A stretch of 39,546 bases of DNA, taken from positions 1-39,546 of the forward strand of contig CAJUQT010000039.1 in NCBI GenBank assembly GCA_910588225.1. Reading direction: 5' to 3'. Position 1 is the stretch's first letter, and each line of letters opens with the position of its first letter. Below are positions 31,686 through 39,546 of this stretch, piece after piece. This stretch comes from an uncultured Acetatifactor sp. GTDB taxonomy: Bacteria > Bacillota > Clostridia > Lachnospirales > Lachnospiraceae. Position numbers and translations under genes: made by a program. The notes below the pieces were generated by a model that was given only the letters and a program-made list of their open reading frames with translations, was not told the origin of the DNA and searched no databases.

Positions 31686-32870
31686 GTGAATAAATGGAAG
31701 CGAATAGAAGTGGAACTGCAAGGCCTTCAGGAACAGCATCTGTACCGTGAGATAAGAGTTATCGAGAGCTCTCAGCGCGCCCATATCCGGTACCGGAACA
31801 GGGATATGCTGATGCTGGCCTCCAATTCCTATCTGGATTTCTGTGACGAAGAGCGAATTAAAGAATATGCTTCACAGGTGCTGGCAGAATACGGCACAGG
31901 TTCCGGCGGTTCGAGACTTACCACAGGCACCACTGTCTGCCATATACAGTTGGAGGAGACATTGGCCCGTTTCAAAGGGAGAGAGTCGGCACTGGTGTTC
32001 AACACGGGCTTTGCGGCAAACGGCGGCATTCTTCCCGCCCTGTGTCGGGCAGGGGATATTATCTACAGCGACGAGCTGAACCATGCCAGTATCATTGACG
32101 GCTGTCGGCAGTCCAGGGCGGAGACAGTGGTTTATCGGCACAATGACATGAAGGACCTGGAAAGGAAGATCAGAGAGCATTCCGGACAGCCGGGATTGAT
32201 TATCAGTGACGGGGTGTTCAGCATGGACGGGGATATTGTGGATTTGCCCGGACTTGTGGAGCTGGCGGATACATACGGACTGCTGTCTATGATAGACGAG
32301 GCTCATGCCACCGGGGTAATAGGGGCCGCCGGACGGGGCTGCGAGGAACATTTTCATATGGAAGGGCGGACAGATATTCTCATGGGTACCCTGAGCAAAG
32401 CCATCGGATCAGAAGGCGGATATGTCTGCGGTTCCCGCACCCTGACGGAATATCTGAAGAACAGGGCAAGAAGCTACATTTTCTCCACTTCCCTTTCTCC
32501 TGTGACCATGGCGGCGGCAAAGCGGGCCCTGGAACTGATAGAGGAGGAACCCTGGAGGGTGCGTAGACTTCAGGAGAATATCAGGTGGTTTTGCAGAGTT
32601 CTTCAGGAAAATGGAATAGATGTCTGTTCGGAGACTGCCATTATACCGATTCGAATCGGAGAAGAAGAAAAAGCCATGCAGGTGTCCGAAGTGTTGATGG
32701 AGCAGGGATTCTTCATTCCGGCTATCCGCTATCCCACGGTGAAAAAAGGAGAGGCCATGCTGCGGGCGGCACTGATGGCCACTCACACAAAGGAAGAGCT
32801 GGCGGCGGCGGCAGAGGCTATAGCGGCGGCAATCGGTCAGGAGAGCAATAGTGAATTACGAAAGGAGTAA
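31686..32870 (+). CDS. bioF: 8-amino-7-oxononanoate synthase
   Basis: GTG start at 31686 with an AAGAAGG-type site ~12 bases upstream. The 394-residue PLP enzyme condenses pimeloyl-CoA with alanine. Motifs are NSYLDFCDEERIKEY (~39), GSGGSRLTTGT (~72), NTGFAANGG (~103), DELNHASIIDGCRQSRA (~127), SMIDEAHATGVIG (~195) and the PLP-binding lysine in MGTLSKAIGSEGGY (~235). It lies 147 bases after bioW, in a spacer with no obvious terminator. KBL, the 2-amino-3-ketobutyrate ligase, is a close relative, but the operon settles the call. Confidence 0.97.
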   Translation: MNKWKRIEVELQGLQEQHLYREIRVIESSQRAHIRYRNRDMLMLASNSYLDFCDEERIKEYASQVLAEYGTGSGGSRLTTGTTVCHIQLEETLARFKGRESALVFNTGFAANGGILPALCRAGDIIYSDELNHASIIDGCRQSRAETVVYRHNDMKDLERKIREHSGQPGLIISDGVFSMDGDIVDLPGLVELADTYGLLSMIDEAHATGVIGAAGRGCEEHFHMEGRTDILMGTLSKAIGSEGGYVCGSRTLTEYLKNRARSYIFSTSLSPVTMAAAKRALELIEEEPWRVRRLQENIRWFCRVLQENGIDVCSETAIIPIRIGEEEKAMQVSEVLMEQGFFIPAIRYPTVKKGEAMLRAALMATHTKEELAAAAEAIAAAIGQESNSELRKE

Positions 32871-32880
32871 AGGTATTATC

Positions 32881-33855
32881 ATGGGGATTGTACAGGAACT
32901 GAGAGAAAAAGCGCTGACCGCAGGGGAGATTTCCAGAGAAGAAGCACTGCTGCTGGCGGAGGCTCCGCTGGAAGAACTGGCGGAAGCAGCAGAAGAGATT
33001 CGCAGAAAAAAGTGCGGACAGGGCTTTGATCTCTGTACCATTGTCAATGGAAAGTGCGGCCGCTGTTCGGAAGATTGTAAATATTGCGCCCAAAGTGCCC
33101 ACTACCAGGCCAAGTGTACGGAAGCTTATGGACTTCTGACTACGGAAAAGCTGCTGGAGGGAGCCAGGGACAATCAGGCGAAGGGAGTACTTCGCTACTC
33201 CATTGTCACATCCGGCAGAAAGCTGTCAGACCACGAGGTGGAGCAGGTCTGTGAAAGTATCCGTGTCATCAGGGAAGAAACGGGCATACAGGTTTGTGTG
33301 TCCTTCGGCCTGCTGGAAGAAGCACAATTCCGGAAAATCAGGGAAGCCGGTGCCTCAAGAGTCCATTGTAATCTGGAATCTTCCGCAAGGTTTTTTCCCC
33401 ATATCTGTACTACCCACACTTATCAGGAGAAAATCGATACTCTGAAGGCAGCGAAAAGAGCGGGGCTGTCCGTGTGTTCCGGCGGGATTCTGGGATTGGG
33501 AGAGACCATGGAGGACCGCATTGACATGATCCTTACCGCCAGAGAGCTGGGGGTGAAGTCCATTCCTGTCAATCTTCTGAATCCCATTCCGGGGACGCCT
33601 CTGGAGAACAGAAAACCTTTGACCAATGAGGAAGCCAGACGATGCGTGGCGCTGTTCCGTTTCCTGATACCCGAGGCTTCCATTCGGCTTGCAGGAGGAA
33701 GAGGGCTTCTGGGAGACATGGGAGAAGCCTGCTTCCGGGGCGGTGCCAATGCGGCTATTTCGGGGGATATGTTGACCACGGCCGGGATTACGGTGGAGAC
33801 AGACAGGAAGCTGGTAGAAAGTCTGGGATTTGAGGTGAAGCTTTGTAATGAGTAG
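32881..33855 (+). CDS. bioB: Biotin synthase
   Basis: ATG 32881, 10 bases after the bioF stop, with AAAGG 7 bases upstream; the GTG at 32851 lies within bioF and is rejected. The 324-residue radical SAM enzyme inserts sulfur into dethiobiotin. The 4Fe-4S motif CSEDCKYCAQS (~61-71) is followed by YSIVTSG, RVHCNLESS (~155), ICTTHTYQEKIDT and SVCSGGILGLGET (~190). The arginine/sulfur-cluster region ASIRLAGGRGLLGD is near 273. Length and motifs are complete. The N-terminus is slightly extended and helical, as in clostridial BioB. Confidence 0.98.
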   Translation: MGIVQELREKALTAGEISREEALLLAEAPLEELAEAAEEIRRKKCGQGFDLCTIVNGKCGRCSEDCKYCAQSAHYQAKCTEAYGLLTTEKLLEGARDNQAKGVLRYSIVTSGRKLSDHEVEQVCESIRVIREETGIQVCVSFGLLEEAQFRKIREAGASRVHCNLESSARFFPHICTTHTYQEKIDTLKAAKRAGLSVCSGGILGLGETMEDRIDMILTARELGVKSIPVNLLNPIPGTPLENRKPLTNEEARRCVALFRFLIPEASIRLAGGRGLLGDMGEACFRGGANAAISGDMLTTAGITVETDRKLVESLGFEVKLCNE

Positions 33856-34534
33856 AAAATTATTTATTGTGGGAACAGGGACGGATGTGGGCAAGACCTA
33901 TGTGACGGGCCTGATATTGAAGAAGCTGAAGGAAAGCGGCAGGCGTGCAGGTTATTATAAGGCGGCCATGAGCGGCAATGAGCGCCGAAGTGACGGCATC
34001 CTGATTCCGGGAGATGCGCTCCATGTGAAGAACGTTTCAGGCATTGACCAGCCGCTGGAACAGATGTGCCCCTATATCTATGAGAATGCGGTATCCCCTC
34101 ATCTGGCTTCGCGGCTGGAAGGAAATCCGGTGCGGCTGGATGTGGTGGAAAAAGGATTCCGGGAAGTGTGTGCCGCCTACGATTATGTGACCATGGAGGG
34201 GAGTGGCGGCATTCTCTGCCCGGTTTGCTTCGACGAAGAAGAAATCTGGCTGGAGGATGTGATTACCAGGCTGAATCTGTCCTGTCTGCTTATTGCCGAC
34301 GCAGGGCTTGGCACCATCAACAATGTGGTGCTGACCGCGGAATACATGCGTTCCCAGGGAATTCTCATCAAAGGCATTATATTCAACCGTTTTCATGCGG
34401 ATAATGTGATGGAGGAGGACAATGTACGGGTGTGTGAACACAGGACAGGATTGAAGGTTCTTGCCTGTGTGGAGGAAGGGGCGGCGGACCTTGCCATGGA
34501 GGGGGAGCTGCTGGCTTCCCTGTATGAGACTTGA
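33848..34534 (+). CDS. bioD: Dethiobiotin synthetase
   Basis: The ATG at 33848 overlaps the bioB stop by 8 bases, suggesting coupled translation. The 228-residue ATPase closes the ureido ring of dethiobiotin using CO2. The P-loop is GTGTDVGKTYVTG (~8-20). KAAMSGNERRSDG (~38) is where BioD usually has K-x-x-x-S/T-G. TMEGSGGILCPV (~115) is the catalytic glycine-rich loop, and AGLGTINNVVLTAEY (~152) follows. Standard length, with nothing unusual. Confidence 0.97.
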   Translation: MSRKLFIVGTGTDVGKTYVTGLILKKLKESGRRAGYYKAAMSGNERRSDGILIPGDALHVKNVSGIDQPLEQMCPYIYENAVSPHLASRLEGNPVRLDVVEKGFREVCAAYDYVTMEGSGGILCPVCFDEEEIWLEDVITRLNLSCLLIADAGLGTINNVVLTAEYMRSQGILIKGIIFNRFHADNVMEEDNVRVCEHRTGLKVLACVEEGAADLAMEGELLASLYET

Positions 34535-34550
34535 AGCGTGAATTTTGTAA

Positions 34551-34574
34551 CAGTTCAGGCAGGGCACTGAACTG
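34551..34574 (+). repeat. Perfect CAGTTCAG/CTGAACTG hairpin after bioD
   Basis: CAGTTCAG (34551-34558) and CTGAACTG (34567-34574) pair perfectly around an 8-base loop, 17 bases after the bioD stop. A short AT-rich tract (AATTTTATAT) lies 6 bases later. It could be a weak intra-operon terminator lowering bioA expression. Confidence 0.6.
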
Positions 34575-34739
34575 CTGCTGAATTTTATATGGTGTAAATT
34601 TACGGTAGGTCAATACTTTGTGGAAACGGCAGCATTTTCCGGAGCAAGGCCGTGAAAATGATTTCCAGTGACACAGGCAGTGACAAGGGAAGCGGTGTCT
34701 GGTCCGAAAATGAGAGTAAAAAGAGAAGGAAGGTATCCT

Positions 34740-35951
34740 ATGATCTGGTATCCATATCAACAAATGAAGACAATGAAAGCGCCATACGAAATCATAGACG
34801 CTGATGGCGTATATTTATACACGAAGGAACGGAAAATGATAGATTCCGTGTCCTCCTGGTGGAGTGTTATCCACGGTTACAAGCATCCTGCTCTCACTGA
34901 GGCCATAAAGACTCAGGCGGAAAGATTCTCTCATGTAATGTTGGGTGGACTTACGCATGAGCCGGTCCGGAAGCTGGCTGATAAACTGGCTCAGTGGCTG
35001 CCGGGAGATCTGGATTACTGCTTTTTCTCGGATTCGGGCAGTGTGGCTGTGGAAGTGGCATTGAAGATGGCTCTGCAGTACTATGTGAATCAGGGAGATC
35101 AGAAGAGGACGAAGGTCCTGTCTCTGACCCATGCCTATCATGGAGATACCTTTAAAACTATGGAAGTGGGAGATGATGAAGATTACCACTTCATTCTGGA
35201 AGCATATGGGGAGAAAAAAGATGTCATTCACATTCCCACAGAGATTTCGGCTCTGGAAGAAGCGTTTGAATTTTACCATGAAGAGCTGAACTGCTTTATC
35301 GTGGAGCCCTTGCTCCAGGGGGCAGGAGGCATGCGGATGTACGACGTCTCCTTTCTGCGGCGAGCCAGAGAGCTGTGCGACAGATACGGCATTTTGCTGG
35401 TGTTCGATGAAGTGGCCACAGGCTTCGGGCGGACGGGGAATCGCTTTGTGGCGGACCTGGTGCTGCCGGACATCCTGGTGCTGGGCAAGGCGCTGACCGG
35501 AGGGTATATTGGACATGCGGCTACCATTGCCAACCATAAGGTGTATGAAGGATTTTATGGAGATGCGCCTGAAAAGGCCCTGATGCACGGACCTACTTTC
35601 ATGGGAAATGCGCTGGCCTGCAGTGTTGCACTGAAATCCATCGAGCTGTTTGAAGAGGGCGATTATCTGGCCAGGATTCATCGTATCGAGGAGATTACAA
35701 AGAGGGAGATGGAGAGCCTGTCTCATGAACAGATTCGGGAAGTGCGGATAATGGGAGGATGTGTCTGTGTGGAAGTGAAGGATGGAACGGTCTTGAACGG
35801 CTATCAGCAGTTCGCCTGTGAGAGAGGCGTATTCAGCCGGCCATTTCTGAACTATCTGTATGCCATGGTTCCTTACATTATAGCGGAGGAGGAGCTGGTA
35901 CAGGTGCTTGGTGTAATGAAAGAGTGGTTTCGTTTAGATTGTCGTGTATAA
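34740..35951 (+). CDS. bioA: Adenosylmethionine-8-amino-7-oxononanoate aminotransferase
   Basis: The ATG at 34740 (MIWYPYQQMK) is set by AAGGAAGG ~6 bases upstream; the longer frame from 34668 has no such site. The 403-residue class III PLP aminotransferase converts KAPA to DAPA with SAM as amino donor. Motifs are MIDSVSSWWSVIHGYKHP (~34, the paired tryptophans typical of BioA), FFSDSGSVAVEVALKMA (~98), THAYHGDT (~132), LVFDEVATGFGRTGN (~219) and the lysine in ILVLGKALTGGYIG (~245). It is slightly shorter than the ~430 typical of E. coli BioA. It is the last gene before a strong terminator. Confidence 0.97.
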   Translation: MIWYPYQQMKTMKAPYEIIDADGVYLYTKERKMIDSVSSWWSVIHGYKHPALTEAIKTQAERFSHVMLGGLTHEPVRKLADKLAQWLPGDLDYCFFSDSGSVAVEVALKMALQYYVNQGDQKRTKVLSLTHAYHGDTFKTMEVGDDEDYHFILEAYGEKKDVIHIPTEISALEEAFEFYHEELNCFIVEPLLQGAGGMRMYDVSFLRRARELCDRYGILLVFDEVATGFGRTGNRFVADLVLPDILVLGKALTGGYIGHAATIANHKVYEGFYGDAPEKALMHGPTFMGNALACSVALKSIELFEEGDYLARIHRIEEITKREMESLSHEQIREVRIMGGCVCVEVKDGTVLNGYQQFACERGVFSRPFLNYLYAMVPYIIAEEELVQVLGVMKEWFRLDCRV

Positions 35952-35955
35952 TCAG

Positions 35956-35993
35956 AAGGCCTGTCTGGGATTTTCCCAGATTAGGCCTTTTTT
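35956..35993 (+). terminator. Intrinsic terminator of the biotin operon
   Basis: AAGGCCT plus TCTGGGA (35956-35970) pair with TCCCAGA plus AGGCCTT (35974-35989) with small internal bulges. A six-T run (35988-35993) follows. It starts 5 bases after the bioA stop. Confidence 0.95.
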
Positions 35994-36224
35994 AATGGAA
36001 ATATGGCTTTTTTGTGAGAAATATAATATACTGATAGTAATAACGGCATACATTGACAAATTTTTTAACCAAAAAATGACGAGGGCATACAATAAATAAG
36101 AAGAGATTGCTGTTAACCGGATTTGGCAGTCTCGAATTTGAAATTCGGCTGAGAAATGTCATGGGTTATTCTGAAGCTTCCGGCTGGATGGTAAAGCCCT
36201 ACGTCTTTGAAGAAGGAGGAAAAC

Positions 36225-36983
36225 ATGGGAAGTATATACGGCAGAGCGGATATTTATGATTTGCTGGAGGATGAATACCGATATAATGTATACAGAAGAC
36301 ATTGGGAAACGCTGCTGAAAAATCGACAGATAGAAACATTCCTGGATGTGAGTATCGGTTCAGGCAATGTCACACTGCCAGTGACAGATTTGGGAGTACG
36401 ATTATCCGGATCGGATTTGAGCGAAGCAATGCTGCAGAAATGCCAGGAAAAAGCTGACGCGAAGAAGCTTAATTTAGAGCTTGAATGCTGCGATTTCAGA
36501 GCAGTGGCAGAGCACTTCTCTGAGAAGTATGACTGTGTGGCCAGCACCGGGAATTCCCTTCCCTATGTAAGCAATGAGGACGTGTGTAAAACGCTGGAGC
36601 AGATGGATTCATTGGTTACCCCCGGGGGATATCTGTATTTTGATGTGAGAAACTGGGATAAAATTTTGAGAGAAAGACAGAGGTTTTATCTGTATAATCC
36701 TTTTTTTGATGGAGATACAAGGATCAATCTGATTCAGGTATGGGATTATAATGAAGATGCTTCCATGACTTTTCACCTTCTGTATACTTTTGAAAGGGAG
36801 AATAGAATCTTTCAGAAGGAGGAGTTTGAGGAGCATTATATCCCTGTCAGAAGGAAGATACTGTTGGATAAGCTTCAGAAAATGGGGTATAAGGAAATTG
36901 AAATCATGAATTTCCCTGTCGGTATTTTGGATATTTCTGTTGATGATACAGACTGGTATTGCGTGATGGCAAGAAAGCCATAA
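36225..36983 (+). CDS. Class I SAM-dependent methyltransferase
   Basis: AAGGAGG at 36213-36219 selects the ATG at 36225. The 252-residue protein has the SAM-binding motif I as FLDVSIGSGNVTLP (~40), motif II acidic residue in LSGSDLSEAML (~63), and DCVASTGNSLPYVSN (~104), where the product strand and post-motif lie. The second half is beta-rich with FDVRNWDK and YDLLYTF-like strands. It resembles glycine/sarcosine N-methyltransferase-like enzymes in Clostridia. The substrate is unknown. It stands alone between the biotin terminator and the hemerythrin gene. Confidence 0.85.
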   Translation: MGSIYGRADIYDLLEDEYRYNVYRRHWETLLKNRQIETFLDVSIGSGNVTLPVTDLGVRLSGSDLSEAMLQKCQEKADAKKLNLELECCDFRAVAEHFSEKYDCVASTGNSLPYVSNEDVCKTLEQMDSLVTPGGYLYFDVRNWDKILRERQRFYLYNPFFDGDTRINLIQVWDYNEDASMTFHLLYTFERENRIFQKEEFEEHYIPVRRKILLDKLQKMGYKEIEIMNFPVGILDISVDDTDWYCVMARKP

Positions 36984-37125
36984 AAAGGACTTGAAATCAG
37001 GAATGAGGGATATTATAATACTATAGAGATGTGGGGCAGTAATGCTGCCAAAAGGGAATTAATATAATTCAGTTTATAATTAAATCATATGAAATTAAAT
37101 TCAACATTATAGTCAGGGGGCTGAA

Positions 37126-38487
37126 ATGGACAATCAGAAGTTTGTATGGCATGAAAGATACAGCATTGGAGTTGATATTATTGACAGAGAACATAAAAAG
37201 CTGTTCAATATCATGAATAAGCTGTTTGCCTATGGGGGAAATGACGAAAAAAGCCGCTGGGCATATCAGGAGGGAATCAAGTTTTTTAAGGGCCATGCCA
37301 TGAAGCATTTTGCGGAAGAAGAAATGTACATGGCATCCATCGGGTATGAAGGATATGAAACTCACAGACGTCTGCATGATATCTTTCGTAAGAAGACACT
37401 TCCGGGGATTGAGAAGGAGCTGGAAGAGTCCTTTTACTCTCCGGAGGCAGTGTCACATTTCCTGGGCGTATGTGCAGGGTGGCTTATTGGACATACTATG
37501 ATAGAGGACAGGGCCATTACCGGCGGAGTTTCCAGCAGATGGACTGAGCTGCTGCCGGAGGAAGAACAGGCGGCTATGAAGAAGACCATCATTCAGCAGC
37601 TGCATGATCTGTTCCAGCTGGAGGCACGGGTAATCAGTGAAAGCTACAGCGGAGAAAAATTCGGAAACGGAATTTATTATCGTCTTGTCTATGGCTCCCA
37701 AAAAGGAGAAAGATGGGAATTTCTTCTGGTTTTTGATGAGAAACTGTTGGTGAATACAGTCGGCAGCCTTGTGGATTCCGACGCCGAGAAAGTAAATGTC
37801 ATGATGATGAATGCTGCCAGGTACATATCCAGGCAGTTTGTGGAGAGAATCATGTCTCATTTTTCTGCTGACGGACAGGTTGAGATAGTAGAGGAAAATC
37901 TGTTGCCTTACAAGCAGTTCGAGAGAGTATTTGAACGGTATAATCCTCAGAGCAGCCTGTTGTTCGATACAGGAAAGGGATACTTTGCATATTGCATGCT
38001 TGCGCCGCACATGCTGGAGGAAACGCCAGGGCAGCCTCTTAAAGCAGCGAATGTAATGGATGAAATTCAGAAATATCTCAATGAGAATGCAAAGGAAAAG
38101 GATGAAAAAAAGAAGATACTGGTAGTGGATGACTCTGCTGTGGTGCTGCAGTTTATGAAGGAACTTTTTGAAAAGGACTATGAAATTACCCAGGCGCAGT
38201 CAGGCGTTGCCGCAATTAGATGTATCACTCTGGATAAACCGGATCTGGTTCTGCTGGATTATGAAATGCCGATTTGTGACGGAAAACAGGTATTGGAAAT
38301 GATTCGTGCAGAAGAGGCGTTTGTGGATATTCCTGTTATCTTTCTCACGGGAACCGTGGATAAAGAGCGCCTTCAGCAACTTTTGCCCCTAAAGCCGGCA
38401 GGCTATCTGCTGAAGACAACACCTCCTCAGGAAATCAAAGGATTTATCGGCGATTTCTTTAAGAAAAGGGCCAGAATAACATCATAA
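37126..38487 (+). CDS. Hemerythrin-(CheX-like)-receiver fusion protein
   Basis: A 453-residue soluble protein with three parts. Residues ~1-135 form a bacteriohemerythrin domain with visible iron ligands: VWHERYS, IDREHKKLF, HAMKHFAEEEMY, HRRLHDIF and GHTMIEDRA. Residues ~160-300 look like a CheX/CheC-type alpha-beta domain (FLLVFDEKLLVNTVG, MMMNAARYISRQFVE). The usual ExxN phosphatase motif is not clear, so this assignment is tentative. Residues ~328-450 are a receiver domain with KILVVDDS, phosphoacceptor D378 in LVLLDYEMP, FLTGT and YLLKT. There is no DNA-binding output. It may link oxygen or redox sensing to a phosphorelay, perhaps chemotaxis. Confidence 0.85.
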   Translation: MDNQKFVWHERYSIGVDIIDREHKKLFNIMNKLFAYGGNDEKSRWAYQEGIKFFKGHAMKHFAEEEMYMASIGYEGYETHRRLHDIFRKKTLPGIEKELEESFYSPEAVSHFLGVCAGWLIGHTMIEDRAITGGVSSRWTELLPEEEQAAMKKTIIQQLHDLFQLEARVISESYSGEKFGNGIYYRLVYGSQKGERWEFLLVFDEKLLVNTVGSLVDSDAEKVNVMMMNAARYISRQFVERIMSHFSADGQVEIVEENLLPYKQFERVFERYNPQSSLLFDTGKGYFAYCMLAPHMLEETPGQPLKAANVMDEIQKYLNENAKEKDEKKKILVVDDSAVVLQFMKELFEKDYEITQAQSGVAAIRCITLDKPDLVLLDYEMPICDGKQVLEMIRAEEAFVDIPVIFLTGTVDKERLQQLLPLKPAGYLLKTTPPQEIKGFIGDFFKKRARITS

Positions 38488-38514
38488 AAATTAAGGCTAA
38501 ATACGATTAGCGTA

Positions 38515-38579
38515 ACAGGGAATCTGAGCAATTTCCCACGGCAGGCTGCCGGAGAAAGCTCAGATTCCCTGTGTTTTTT
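38515..38579 (+). terminator. Terminator of the hemerythrin fusion gene, overlapping the araC-type gene end
   Basis: ACAGGGAATCTGAGC (38515-38529) pairs perfectly over 15 bases with GCTCAGATTCCCTGT (38558-38572). The 28-base loop contains an inner CGGCAG/CTGCCG hairpin. Six T residues (38574-38579) follow. The right arm covers the stop codon of the convergent regulator gene. Confidence 0.88.
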
Positions 38580-39348
38580 CCTGATATTCTCCGGGCGTCA
38601 TTCCCGTTTTGGCTTTGAACTGCCGGTAAAAGTGAATTTCACTTTGATAACCGCACAGCTGTGCAATATGCGTCAACTTCAACCCGCTGTTCAGAATCAG
38701 GTCTTTCGCATAGTCAATTCTGATATTGATCAAATCTGCCTTAAAAGAAATTCCGAAAAACTGTTTGTATAGATATTGAAAATAGGAAGAACTAATATCC
38801 AGTTCCTGTGCCGCCTGTTGCAGTGTAATATTTTTGCCGGGCTGTGACTGCAGAGAGAGCCTCAGGTTCTGCAGCCTGGAGATATAGGGACTATGGGGAA
38901 CCGGTGAGGATTGCTTTTGCCGTGCCTGAATCAAATTGTTGAAAAGTACTTTCATCAGCATATCCACATTCAGCGACCGAAAATCCGGAGCAGCATAGCT
39001 GTGCTCCCACATAATTTGCTGGATGTACAAGGTAAACTGAGCAGCACTGCCGATGGGAATAGGCTGATGAAAAAGGAATTCAGCATTTTCGGAAAAAAGA
39101 GGATCGTCACAGTCAAAATGTAGCCAATCGTCGCTGTATTTTCCCTTTATGCTGTGGTATTGATAGGGAATGTGCGGACGTATCAGTATGGCACAGTTTT
39201 GAGAGGCTGTAATTTCCGTGCCTCCGATTTGGAACAGAGAGGGGCATTTCACGATTAACAGAACATGATGAGCCAGACCGTTAGGCCTGAACATAAAGAA
39301 GTCTGATGAGTGCCTGGAATTATATCCGCCTGATGTTACGGTATACAT
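38560..39348 (-). CDS. AraC-family transcriptional regulator
   Basis: AAGGAG lies 7 bases before the ATG at 39348. The 262-residue protein has an N-terminal cupin-like sensor (~10-150; HHVLLIVKCP, ILIRPHIPYQYHS, DDWLHFDCDD). The C-terminal double helix-turn-helix (~165-260) has ITLQQAAQELDISSSYFQYLYKQFF, seen as LQQAAQELDISSSYF and YLYKQFFG. LTHIAQLCGYQSEIHFYRQFKAKTGMTPGEY follows, seen as IAQLCGYQSEIHFYR and TGMTPGEY. Such regulators usually control sugar use genes in response to a sugar. The target genes are likely beyond the right edge or elsewhere. No substrate can be named. Confidence 0.95.
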   Translation of the reverse strand: MYTVTSGGYNSRHSSDFFMFRPNGLAHHVLLIVKCPSLFQIGGTEITASQNCAILIRPHIPYQYHSIKGKYSDDWLHFDCDDPLFSENAEFLFHQPIPIGSAAQFTLYIQQIMWEHSYAAPDFRSLNVDMLMKVLFNNLIQARQKQSSPVPHSPYISRLQNLRLSLQSQPGKNITLQQAAQELDISSSYFQYLYKQFFGISFKADLINIRIDYAKDLILNSGLKLTHIAQLCGYQSEIHFYRQFKAKTGMTPGEYQEKTQGI

Positions 39349-39411
39349 GAAGTGTCTCCTTCCGATTGCTGAACAAAAATTATAATTGTAGACAAAAGGT
39401 TAGTAAATAGT

Positions 39412-39440
39412 ATTATAAGGCATTGTGTGAAGAGTGTCAA
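39412..39440 (-). promoter_or_regulatory. Promoter of the AraC-type regulator
   Basis: On the minus strand, TTGACA (39440-39435) is followed after 17 bases by TATAAT (39417-39412), a perfect consensus. The leader would be ~60 nucleotides. Confidence 0.85.
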
Positions 39441-39546
39441 AGGGGTATAATTTTCGCGTTTAATTCACAACGAGCGGTGCCTCCTGCAAGGACCTTTATG
39501 ATCCTGAAGCCGAAGGCAAATTCCCTGTAATGTTCTGCTGGAAGGC
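39441..39546. other. Right-edge segment, unassigned
   Basis: Two short frames run to the window edge: a minus-strand frame of ~35 codons ending near 39438 and a plus-strand frame from 39464. Neither has a start codon with a ribosome site or a recognised motif. They could be a gene end cut by the edge or plain non-coding DNA. Confidence 0.3.

Noticed and set aside
36053..36090. TTGACA near 36053 as a promoter for the methyltransferase
   Set aside because: No acceptable -10 at 16-18 bases downstream was found.
39464..39546. Short plus-strand frame at the right edge reading DPEAEGKFPVMFCW
   Set aside because: No start codon or ribosome site, and a stop lies directly upstream at 39461; too short to judge at the window edge.

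Overview
The window looks like a chromosome segment of an anaerobic, endospore-forming Clostridia species, most likely Lachnospiraceae. The evidence is moderate GC with strong AGGAGG-type ribosome binding sites, sporulation genes (gpr, spoIIP, a sigma-K gene), the Firmicute order rpsT/gpr/spoIIP/lepA/hemW, a perR-rubredoxin-rubrerythrin oxygen-defence operon, and a BirA-type biotin operator. No rRNA, tRNA, CRISPR array, intact transposase or prophage was seen.

Layout. 1-1224: the end of an FtsX-type ABC permease and its ATPase. 1225-1824: a gene-free stretch with a candidate promoter and a ~150-bp inverted-repeat element. 1825-6815: a surface/secreted cluster made of a lipoprotein, a large secreted M6-type metalloprotease with a propeller-like middle and a TPPPVDP-repeat linker, and a membrane-anchored acidic/proline-rich protein. 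6929-8902 (minus): a Cache-domain chemoreceptor. 9111-10951 (minus): rbr, hrb and perR, with a perfect 14-bp-arm palindrome over the perR -10. 11019-12956: a dehydrogenase remnant, a serine-acetyltransferase-like gene and mnmA. 13113-16441: an uncharacterised group (hypothetical protein, membrane protein, zinc-ribbon membrane protein, TPM-domain protein).

16593-24785 is the conserved block: rpsT (minus, TTG start), gpr, spoIIP, lepA and hemW. It is interrupted by an antibiotic-resistance-type ABC-F gene. That gene has a consensus promoter, a 6-codon leader peptide (MIIITR) and three mutually exclusive RNA pairings that end in a terminator containing its own Shine-Dalgarno. This is the strongest regulatory finding in the window.

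24818-28799 is a glycerol-3-phosphate oxidation operon (two flavoproteins, a DUF1667 protein and GlpP). A leader terminator precedes it and is the expected target of the GlpP encoded as its last gene. 28915-29550 is a sigma-K-like factor with no room for a pro-sequence. A decayed AAA-ATPase fragment follows. 30020-35993 is a complete pimelate-dependent biotin operon: BirA box/promoter, a BioX-position membrane protein, bioW, bioF, bioB, bioD, bioA and a strong terminator. The final part holds a methyltransferase, an unusual hemerythrin-(CheX-like)-receiver fusion protein and an AraC regulator on the minus strand with a perfect consensus promoter.

All calls come from reading the sequence and recalling family motifs. 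No database search was run.
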